From the NCBI GenBank assembly GCA_905221615.1, contig CAJNDT010002001.1:1731881-1795880 (forward strand): a stretch of 64,000 bases of DNA, read 5' to 3'. The position numbers were made by a program, and so were the translations under genes. This document shows, in pieces, positions 1-8,762 of the stretch. Every line of letters begins with the position of its first letter. Within the stretch, counting starts at the first letter, position 1. The stretch comes from Symbiodinium sp. CCMP2592. Taxonomy: Eukaryota; Sar; Dinophyceae; Suessiales; Symbiodiniaceae. The notes beneath the pieces were generated by a model. It made no database searches, was not told where the DNA came from, and saw only the letters and a program-made list of their open reading frames with translations.

Positions 1-483
1 CGATTTATCGTTCGATCGATGTGTCCATCTCTCTACCTCTCTCTATCTAGCTTTCTATCTGTGCACATGTACACATCCTTGCTCTAGATCTTCAACCTAG
101 TGCCTGCTTCAGGTGATGATTCGTTTCACCGAAACCGGAGGTGCCTCCGCCCCCAGGCGGAGCCCTTTTGTCCCTGCTGGACGAAAACACCTTGCTCCCT
201 AATCCCACATCCCAAATGCTTAAAATCCAAGTCACCTCGATGTGCAGGACTACCGAACGGGGTGTTTCAGGTCGCATGCTCGTTCACAGCAATTGAGGGC
301 GTTTGAATTGCCGATGTGATGATTACGGTTTTGTTCTGGTCTCTGTGCGTGTTAGGATTTCGTGGTCGAGGCTGATGTCGAGTTGGATCCTAGGGTTCCA
401 TGTTTGGGACTGGGGCGAAGAGTCTCAAAGCTTGAAGCCTGGGAGGAATCTGGTGTACCAGCAGGCGAGCGGCACTGGAGGCA
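1..483. other. Intergenic or intronic DNA, no gene seen
   Basis: The first 60 bases are a degenerate CTAT/CTCT simple repeat. The rest has no open frame with convincing codon bias. Short telomere-like words (TTAGGATTT, TAGGGTTCC) occur near 350-400, as they do throughout the noncoding part of the window. Confidence 0.4.
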
Positions 484-498
484 AGTCCATCATGCCAT

Positions 499-721
499 GA
501 TCATCAACAACGGCAACGTCGTCATCAGCGTGGCCAGGATGTGTGCAAGCCGCATCACCATCATCATGGTTCCCTCCACCGCCACCATTTTCGTCATAAA
601 TTATCACCCCCTCACCTTCGTCGGCATCATTACAATTGGTTTTTTCCCCTTCATCCGGACGAATGCAACAACGGTGGTCCCCATGCTAGCTTACACACAG
701 AGACGTGCTCAATACATCTGA
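499..721 (+). CDS. Candidate host exon with hydrophobic segments
   Basis: One + frame reads many ATC and GTC codons and gives two hydrophobic stretches (RITIIMVPSTATIFVI and LTFVGIITIGFFPFI) separated by a few polar residues, as in a membrane protein. No start codon or splice edges are certain. The opposite strand is also partly open (His/Asp/Gly rich), so the tract could be only a CATCAT-rich simple sequence. Family not recognised. Confidence 0.3.
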
Positions 722-783
722 GTGATATGCCGCAGGCTTTGTGTTGCCACTGCAAGTCCTTATGACCCTGTGATCACATTGCG

Positions 784-1020
784 TTGAGCATGACTGCTTT
801 TCTCATGCTCAGAATAGAGACCGCTGAGCGCGAAGATCCCCACTTTACAACCAAACGTCCCTTGTGCATCCACATAGCGCCCTTCATTAAGGGTTGTGCG
901 CTCTCTCGGGATGGCATGGCAGGCTGCTGTTGGCCTCGGCGACTGCCGTTCTGGACGACCACCAAGCCTACGCCGCTTACCAGGTCAACCTTCGAGGGAT
1001 GGTTTGCGGCTTGTCGCATG
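784..1020 (+). CDS. Candidate host exon, unknown function
   Basis: The + frame is open across about 80 codons with mixed, protein-like composition (MLRIETAEREDPHFTTKRP, then IAPFIKGCALSRDGM). The minus strand is open over the same interval, so strand choice is uncertain. It lies between two other + strand candidate exons, which is the main reason for preferring +. Product not recognised. Confidence 0.28.
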
Positions 1021-1154
1021 TCTCCCTGCAGCAGTCGTAGCAGTCGCCGTCTCGTCGCGTCGTCGTCGTAGTAGTCGTCCTATAATAATAGTCGTGGCAG
1101 TGGTGTTGCAGTGATACTCGTAGTAGCAACAGCAGCAGCAGCGTCAGCAGTCAG

Positions 1155-1436
1155 GTGAGTCCATACAGCAAGCAGCTGTTGTTGTGGGTGGTGCTTCTGC
1201 GTGATAAGCTGGATGTCAAGTTGCTATGCTCTTGCAGCGACCCAACCCAGAGACTCTACAAAGTGAGCGCCGCACCTCACGCAATGAATTACAGCTCTCG
1301 AGAGCCATTCAGGTACTCCTACTTTAGAAACTTCAGGTGTTTAGAGCCACACGCATTCTTCATCGAACTGGCATCAATCCCTTTCATCCCTGGTGCCGTT
1401 GGCCTTCTTTTGATCCTGACGAAGTCTGGAGTTTAG
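1155..1436 (+). CDS. Candidate host exon ending in a membrane helix
   Basis: The frame is open for 93 codons and ends with a strongly hydrophobic segment (FFIELASIPFIPGAVGLLLI) after a polar stretch rich in Arg and Tyr. The TM-like segment argues for a membrane protein exon. The upstream part (1100-1160) is a CAG/GTAGTAG simple repeat, so the exon probably starts later than the open frame. Splice edges are not determined. Confidence 0.35.
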   Translation: MSPYSKQLLLWVVLLRDKLDVKLLCSCSDPTQRLYKVSAAPHAMNYSSREPFRYSYFRNFRCLEPHAFFIELASIPFIPGAVGLLLILTKSGV

Positions 1437-1651
1437 AGAGTTGCCTCGAATACTCCTCCTGCCAAAGCATTCAGGGCTTTAGGGTTCGGCTGTTTGGTGT
1501 GCGGGTACGCATCTGTTGACCTGCGGAGAGTTCCCTATGCCCACAGTTGACGCCTTTGAAGCTTCACACCGGTATTAGTGAACGTAATTCTGAGTAAAGC
1601 TGAGCAAAAAAAAGCGTCTAAAGGCTTGCAGACCGTCCCCATGATGTCCAA

Positions 1652-2257
1652 TCACAGAGCTGAGACAAGCATGAAAGTTCCACAGCACTCATTTCTTCTT
1701 GGGGTCCGTCCGTCGAGACCTAGCAACGTAATGAAGCGCCCTGCACTGTCTATGACATCCTCTTTGTCTTTATAGCTTTTGCATACGCTATGCCAGACCT
1801 GAGAAAAACGCTCCCCCAAATTTGGAGGCCGTGCGCAACTCCGTGGCATCACTGGGAGCCACCCTTTGCTGAAAGATTGAGGAAAATGCTTCGCACTGGA
1901 GTCGAGGGTTACGGATGCAAAATACTTCGCGATTTCAGAATTAGTAGCAGAGTTGCTGTACATAGTACTTGTGTCTTTTGAACAGTGAGTTTCGTCATTT
2001 TGTTGAGCATCCCACTGCCTTGAGAGGGTAGGGCCCTTTCTCAGGTTTGGGGTCAAACCCGCGCCCCCTAAACCCACTGTGAGTCTGCCAGATTGAACCC
2101 TGAATCCAGCATCAGCCCTTTCGGAGAGAAGCCCCAATAGCCCGACTAGATGGCCATTTGACCAGAAGTGATAGTCTCTAGGAAGAAGCGGGAGCCAATT
2201 CCTGTTTGCTGAGCAACGTTTCATCGTCAGCAGCGACTTTGGCGTTGACGTTGACAA
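1652..2257 (-). CDS. Open frame, 201 codons, unknown function
   Basis: This minus-strand frame is open for 606 nt. The C-terminal half (from about 1985 down to 1652) has protein-like composition, with mixed charged and aromatic residues (for example RFSQVWHSVCKSYKDKEDV). The middle (about 2030-2100) reads through a telomere-like tract (CCCCTAAACCC), so this may be two exons around an intron rather than one. No family recognised. Confidence 0.32.
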   Translation of the reverse strand: MSTSTPKSLLTMKRCSANRNWLPLLPRDYHFWSNGHLVGLLGLLSERADAGFRVQSGRLTVGLGGAGLTPNLRKGPTLSRQWDAQQNDETHCSKDTSTMYSNSATNSEIAKYFASVTLDSSAKHFPQSFSKGWLPVMPRSCARPPNLGERFSQVWHSVCKSYKDKEDVIDSAGRFITLLGLDGRTPRRNECCGTFMLVSAL

Positions 2258-3168
2258 CTACCATGTCTGGTCAACAGCTTTATTCCCATTCTTTGTCGGA
2301 GCCCTTATTCACAGACAGCGGCACAATAGGAATCGGATGAAATCTGATACTATCACTCAGTCGTTGACTTTGTCCTGGGCAGAAACATGTTGCAGGAGTC
2401 ACGAAGGTCGCCTTAGGCTCTATGGGCTTCCTCCAGGTACAGGCATATTGACACGCTTTCGGTGATCAACGTCCCAGAGATGGAAAGCTTCATAGGATAT
2501 TGGCGCCGGCCCCAGCCAGCTTGCGAGATCTAAATCCTGAACGTGCGCCCACACAAATATCACAAATTCCAGTATGCCTTGGCCCGACATCTCTCCAACG
2601 TGATCTTGTCATCCGGAATCCTAAGTACACCTTAAACCCCGAACTCTTGAACCCCGAAAAGCTTCTTCTGAGCTGCATTGTTCCAAGCTTCTAATAAGTT
2701 TAAGCCCGTACAGTACGCATAACCCCCAAACTATAAGCCCTCATAGTAAAATCCAAGACCCAAAGACCTTAATGGCATGTCAGTGACCCTCAGGGGTCCG
2801 GGTTGCGAGTATTTTCAGCCAGGATTTTCATATATGCACAGTAGAACCAGTTGAGCATTGATGTAGCGGCCCCAGTCGTCGAATCTTTATACAAGAGTTT
2901 ATCAGATGTTACAGACAGAACCTGTCCGCATGGTTCCGCGAAAGGCATCAACATTTCCGCGACAGTTGTTGCATGACGCGACACTGCATTTGTTTAATGA
3001 AAATACATTCAGTCTGCAGGTGTGCAGGTCCCAAGCCCTTGATTGCACAATGCCACAGCAGGCTCCATGCAGGGACGTGCCACAATCAGGATCCGGCACA
3101 GCGAAAAGAATGAAACTTCCGAATAAGTTTCGCTAAAGTCGAAGTGACCAGATTTAGGCAAGGGCTCA
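2258..3168. other. ORF-poor stretch, no gene seen
   Basis: Short open frames occur on both strands but none has distinctive codon bias. Telomere-like degenerate text (TTAAACCCCGAACTCTTGAA) is present around 2630-2660, the signature seen in introns elsewhere in the window. Confidence 0.35.
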
Positions 3169-3194
3169 TTGTATTTGTGCGCTGAGCTCCCCTA

Positions 3195-3202
3195 CACTAC
3201 TG

Positions 3203-3245
<43 letters not shown>

Positions 3246-3246
3246 G

Positions 3247-3289
<43 letters not shown>

Positions 3290-3358
3290 GTTCTACAACT
3301 ACTAGTACTACAACTACTAGTAGTAGTAGTAGTAGTAGTAGTACTACTACTACTACTA

Positions 3359-3414
<56 letters not shown>

Positions 3415-3431
3415 GTACTACTGTACTACTG

Positions 3432-3465
<34 letters not shown>

Positions 3466-3541
3466 GCTACTACTACTACTACTACTACTGCTACTACTAC
3501 TACTACTACTGCTACTGCTACTGCTACTGCTACTGCTACTG

Positions 3542-3580
<39 letters not shown>

Positions 3581-3582
3581 TT
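3195..3582. repeat. (TAC)n microsatellite with internal strand switch
   Basis: About 390 bp of ACT/CTA trinucleotide repeat. At about 3316-3342 the + strand changes from (ACT)n to (AGT)n and back, so the two strands of the repeat face each other and could fold back. Later units are interrupted by TGCTAC. Poly-Thr and poly-Ser frames through it are repeat artefacts. It lies on the 3' side of the LINE. Confidence 0.95.
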
Positions 3583-4361
3583 TTTCAATTGAACGCTGTG
3601 CGAGCGGGCTCTGCACATAGCGGGCGATTGCCGCGGTGCACTCACTTTGGTGTGAAACTGACTCAGACCCTATAGCTGATCCGCCCAGGTCAAAAGACCT
3701 TTGAGTGGTTGCGGCCTACAGGCTTTGAGCTAACTGGCAGTGATCAGCCAAAGCGAGTTTGCAGGCTGCAGGGTATCAAGCTCCAGATTGTTGTATGTAC
3801 CTGAACATTGAAACGGAATTCGCGTTGTGTATGCTGTCAGCAGAGCAGCAGTAGCGCGACCGGCAGCAGGCTAGGGCATGATTTCCGACTGACAGCGGCG
3901 GCATCCGGCAGAAGGGCCATCAGTCTGTCTCGGAAGAGACGCAAGTGAGAACAGGCATGGCCTCCGCGACTTACTGCTTAGTCTGCCAGTGGCACCATTG
4001 GTTGCAGCGTTGGAGAGGGCATGCAGGGCGCTGCCTTGCCGCTGCTTGCCGCCTCCGGATGTCTGGCGTCGAGTGTCGACCCCAAGCGGCTCAGATGGCT
4101 CTCCCATTAGTGAATCTGGAGCCAGGGGAGAGGCGGTTCGACCACTTTTGTGGTCCGGGCTGTGGATCGTGTCAGCCATGCTGGGTCAGCCTGAAAAGCT
4201 GCGGGTAAGCCTGCGCATGCCTAAAGCATGCTTGGCCTTGACGTGGGGGGGGCCATGCCCACCTATTGTGGGGTCCGGCCTTCCCACGCACAGGCACCCT
4301 ATTGGTGCACGCATTCCTAGGTTTGGAGGGCCAGCACTCACCCCTTGAGGGTGAGTCAGAG
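3583..4361 (-). other. Probable 3' untranslated region or flank of the LINE
   Basis: These 780 bp follow the LINE stop codon (the LINE reads right to left) and run to the (TAC)n repeat. No coding frame with a recognisable domain is present and no poly-T marking a poly(A) tail was seen. The LINE 3' end may therefore lie at the trinucleotide repeat, but the exact boundary is not visible. Confidence 0.4.
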
Positions 4362-7300
4362 TCACTCCTGTCTTCTCAAGAAAAGGAGGTAGCAGTCTTC
4401 CATAACATGTTTGCGATCTGAGGCCGAGGCTGGGTATGGGCGGGTGGCATCATCCCCCACATACAGCGCGCCTCCATTTGGGTGAATCCAGAAGGACCGG
4501 TAGTGGCCGGAGTGTATGTCAGCACCTATGTGAAAAACTCCCGAAATGACTGCATATTGATGCCATTGCCGGCCCTGACCCTCAATCCAAGACGGCATTG
4601 AGAGGTGCCTGCGCAGGTCCAGCGGGGTGCGTCGTTTTGTGCCGTCCATCCATCGAGCGATTGTGACTGGCAGGATGTCAGGGGCCCATGCCAGGGCGCG
4701 CTGGAACGTGTGGTCATACCATGCCGTGCAGGCCTGCTGCAGTGTACGACAGGCTGAGGAAAGGGGCAGCAGCAACGGCGTGAGGCCGTCATCCTCACTT
4801 TCCGGCACTCCATTAGTGCGTCCTTCCCAGCGAGCGGGTTGCAGAGTCCCCGTGTTGTGCTCTAGCATGTATGTGACAAATTCGGAGGCGTCTTGTTGAC
4901 GGCCATCGAATCGCCATCTAGGCACTAAGGACCGGAGAGCGAATAGGCTTGGAGGGTTTATGTGCCTCGTATCCATTGGATCCGCTTCCGGGTTGATGCA
5001 GTGTTGGACCAGTGGTCCCAGTTCCGCTACATTGGACGCAGAGTCTAGCGCGGCTAGTAGGGCCTGAATGGTCGCATTGACATAGCAGGTGTTACCCGAG
5101 TTCACCATGTGTCGCATACGAGAATACAGGCCTGGCGGGAGAGTGCTGCCGACGGCGCCCGTCGTTGCCATGGCAACAGTGGGTGATGCAGCCGCGGTAG
5201 CTGGCTTGTCTGCAGCCCCAAAAAAGCCACTAAGTGACATTGTCACCGCGGTCTTGGGATGAGGCTTGGAACATTGTTCCCGCATCTTGTCCGTGCCTTG
5301 CACCTTGTGCCACCCAAGCAGAACCTGAAACAGGACAATGCATTGCTCAGGGTGTTTGCGTTTGTCATAGACCGGCAGCCTGCAAAAGGGGCAGGGGTGC
5401 CCCTTTATCATCTGCACAGAATAGGCCTTGCAAAGCTGAAGTGCTGCCGGACCATCTCGCTGCCATGCTTGTGCATGGGCCTGTCGTTGATGATTCTTCA
5501 TCTTGGTATGGTCCGGGGTCCAAAAACCGCACAAAATGCACCGATGCTTAAGCTCCTGAGCCTCTGGACGGGTGGCAATGGCACTGAGTTTGTTGCTGGG
5601 CGAACTCTGCACCTTGGCGCGAAAGGCCGCCAGGCCCTGGAGGGCCTGACCCTGCATCTGTTCCTCAGTGGTGAGAGAGATCTGACGCAGTCGTTCCGGC
5701 TGCGTGCAGGCCCCCGATAAGAGATGGTCACGTAGGCCTTTCCATTGATGGAAAGCCTTGTCGCATGCAGAACATACAGGTAGACCATCCTTGGAGTGCC
5801 GACTGCGATCAAAGGAGGGGGGAATGTACCTTTGCACGTGCTCGCGATGCATTCGCGTGACGTGCATGTGTAAGCCATGTGCAGAGACAAAACCCGACTC
5901 GCAGTGAGGGCAGGCGTGTAGCCGCTGCTGTGAGGCCTCGGTGCTCGCCGGGAGGTTTTCCACCTCTCTCAGCATGTCCTGTAGGTCCTGTACGACGTGG
6001 CTCAGTTGCGTGACGTCACCGTATGTATGTGGTTCAGACGGCTGCTGGTGTGTTGCTAGGCCCGTCGCTGGTGGACTCAGCCTGGCCCATGGGCCCCGCG
6101 TCGCTGAGGGTTCACTGGGAGTGTGTGCAGGCAGGGCTGTAGTGGTGGCTTCGGAGGGGGCTGTTCTCTTGCACAACCGCTTGAGTCTAGAAGCCATCCT
6201 TGTTTGGATTTTGGCTACCGGGTCTTGGATTGAATATAGTCGGTACAGGTCAGCTGTAGGTGTGTGGCCGACGTGTGCAGGCTGATTGAGGACCGAGCGT
6301 ATCTTGTGCGCATACCAGCCTCTAAGATGCCTGGCCGTCTCCTCCGTGAGGCCGACTTCGGGGAGTCCCGTGACCAAGGTGGCCCAAACGGTGGTGAACC
6401 AGACCTTTAGCCTGGCCATTGGCCCCGCGGTGCGGCGATTGTAGACGAATCGCTTGACCTGCTGGAGCTTTTTGGCAGCCTCCGCTATGCGGAATCGCAG
6501 CGTCTGCATTTCAAAGTTCCCATAGGAAATTTGGATGCCCAGGTACTTGATTTGCACCTCAAGTTTGTATGCAGGGAAGGATCTGTGCTTGCCCAGTCGC
6601 CAATGCCGCTGTAGTGTGCCCGTCGAGTCGGGCAGCCAGCAGGTGTGCTTCTTAAGCACGGCTTCCGCCTCTCTGCCGTTAAGCTTGACTAGCATGGCAC
6701 ATTTGGCCGGGTTGACGCATAATCCCAGTTTCGTCACCTCCGACAGAAGCTGTAGGATCATCTTGTGAGCAGCGTCCACGTCTGTTTGGCTGCGGATGGT
6801 GCGATGCATGGTGAAGTCGTCCGCGTAACCTGTAAAGTATCTGCGGACATTGTCCCAGCCAAATGCGTCTATCAGTCTATGAAGGAGGCGGCCTGTGAGC
6901 ACGGAAAACAGCGTGGGGGCCAACTTGCAGCCTTGTTTGATGCCAGTGGTAGTTTCCACGTCCTTGTAGGCCCCCTGAGAATGAAGTCTGTATTTAGATC
7001 GATGATGAAGGCCGTGTATGAGTTTCTTAAGCGGGGGATCCGCGCCCAGCTCATCTAGCAGGGACAAGATCTCACTTCGGGACACAGTGTCGAATGCCTG
7101 TGACAGGTCTAGTGCGAAAGTGATGCCGCCGACGAGACCTACAGGACATTGTCCCCGCTGCTGATCCGCTCGGGTGAGATTCGCATTGCGACAGAGCTGC
7201 CTTGCTTCCCTTAAATGCTGAACCACTCTGCTCTGTGCATCCGAAAGACCTCTCCCAGGGAGGTATGCAAACTGGGGTAGAGGCTTCATGTATGGCAGCG

Positions 7301-8574
7301 TGAAAGGCTCCAGGAGCTCCTTGGCCGTGCCCGCCAGTCCTTTAGCATCCGGGCGAAGAATGCCCAGCGGCCTGAGTTGTGAAGGCTTGTCAGCCGGCTT
7401 GCCCGGTTTTGGGATTAAGCAGAGATCTGCGCGAGTCAGATCGTCGTCCAGTGACTGGTCCTGCGTCAGGCTTGAACAGTATTGTGAAAGCGCCGCAGAG
7501 ATCGGCTGAGCACAGAGCTTCCAGGCTGCGGCCGGTGCCGCTCCTTTCGGAACTGCCTTGCTAGGCTTGATCGAGGCAATATGTTTTGCTAACTTGGTCT
7601 GTGGCAATAGGGGCAGGAGTCCCGAATCAGACGGGAGCTGTGGGTGCGCCGCAAAGACCTTAGTTGCATACTTCCCCAGTTCATCCAGTTCGTTTGCAGG
7701 ACTGAGCAGGAAGCCGTGCGCGTCCTTAAGCTGAGCTTTCAAAGCCGGTTTCCACGGCCGGAGGTGCTTAAGAGTCTGATATGCCAGGTGCTGATCGCCC
7801 TGGCTCAGAGCCTGATCAACCTCAGCAAGAAACCGTTTGGTCTGGTCCTTGCGAGCCTGCTTAACCGCCTGTTTATGCTGATCACACAGCCTCTGCCGGG
7901 CTTCATCCTCCGGCGATGGCTCCGCACTGGGGTGAGCATTGCTCCCACGCGCCGAGCGCCACATGCGTCTGGCAAGGCTCGTCTCCGGACTATCTGGCAT
8001 TGCCACTGGGGTCTTAGGGAAAAACCTGGATGCGGCTTCGCCAAGGAGGCGATCCCATGACGCCGGCTGCATGTCCGGAGTGAGTCGTGCTGTAACCCAC
8101 TCGAGCATGTGCTGAGCTGGCAGCGTGTTGTCCCTGACAGCCGCTTGCAGAGCAGCGGTGTCATAATGATGCTGCTGTATCTGAGGGGCTGGCAGGTTCC
8201 AGTGCCGAACTGGTTTGACAGCTGCACTGATGGGTAAGTGCCCGCCTTTCTTCCAGCTTCCAAGCGGGAAAGCTGCCAGCGGCGTAGAGTTTTTGGCAGC
8301 TCCTCCAGCAGAGACCTCCCTCGTAAGCACAAAGTCAATTTGAGTGCGCGTATCCCCTTGCTGAAACGTATGTGGCGGCTGAGGCCTCCACGTGTTGAGG
8401 GCAACCAAGCGATGATTAAGCAGAAAGTTGGTAAGCTCTGGCTCATCAGATCTCGGTTCCTGTGGGCTAATGATCTCTGGACCAACCAGCCTAGGCTGCT
8501 TTTGCAAGGAACTATTGAAATCTCCTGCCAGGATAAGCGTGTCCCTGTGCGGCACGCGTTGCACGCATCTGCTA
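4362..8574 (-). CDS. LINE polyprotein, distal part: endonuclease end, reverse transcriptase, zinc fingers, USP deubiquitinase
   Basis: About 1,400 codons without a stop. Residues counted from 8564: the EEP endonuclease C-terminal half has LILAGDFN (D15, N17), TQIDFVLT (D77) and KKGGHLPI (H109). The reverse transcriptase spans about 380-690: IPKPGKP and LRPLGI, motif A FALDLSQAFDTVSR (D486), motif B GIKQGCKLAPTLF, motif C YADD (580-583), then YLGI. Four zinc fingers lie at about 884-1080 (CPHC, CSAC, CILC, CPFC starts). The last 250 residues are a USP-type cysteine protease: Cys box NSGNTCYVN (C1160), QQDASEF (1223-1229), His box HSGHY (H1354), YVGDD and terminal YLLFL. Reverse transcription and target priming follow from the family; the deubiquitinase role is inferred. 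The gene is broken from its 5' part by the transposon insertion. Confidence 0.93.
8573..8574. other. Target-site duplication TA, left copy
   Basis: TA directly outside the left terminal inverted repeat. Using TA as the duplicated target restores the LINE reading frame exactly; assigning TA to the repeat instead would shift the frame out of the GDFN endonuclease motif. Confidence 0.8.
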
Positions 8575-8595
8575 CCAGATGCCCCGCTTTGCTTA
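8575..8595 (+). repeat. Left terminal inverted repeat, 21 bp
   Basis: Begins CCAGATGCCCCGCTTTGC and is an exact reverse complement of 18223-18243. Similarity continues weakly inward: TAAGTTAG follows on both sides after an 8-base length difference. Confidence 0.92.
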
Positions 8596-8710
8596 TAAGT
8601 TAGTTAAGGAACTCAGGGAACTTATAAGTGAACTTATCTTGAAGTTATGTAAATGAGTTATAAGTAAGTTAATCAGAACTTAGAGCTAACTTATAAGTTG
8701 AGTGTAAGTT
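8592..8710. repeat. Left subterminal palindrome cluster (ACTTATAAGT)
   Basis: CTTATAAGT or close variants occur at 8592-8600, 8619-8629, 8656-8665 and 8688-8699; the last is the perfect palindrome AACTTATAAGTT. The same motif recurs at the other end of the element (18075-18084, 18143-18153, 18208-18218). Clustered subterminal repeats are typical transposase-binding sites in CACTA-like elements; binding here is inferred. Confidence 0.8.
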
Positions 8711-8762
8711 CATTTGTGTTTTGCTCCAGGGGCTTTTTTTCCACTGCAGACTGTTGTCATCG

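Noticed and set aside
3169-3675. 168-codon poly-Thr frame
   Set aside because: Direct translation of the (ACT)n microsatellite.
4374-5117. USP as an independent host gene
   Set aside because: It is in one uninterrupted frame with the reverse transcriptase and has no separate start region.
7805-8485. 226-codon minus frame inside the LINE
   Set aside because: It is an alternative frame of the endonuclease-to-RT region and has no recognisable motif.
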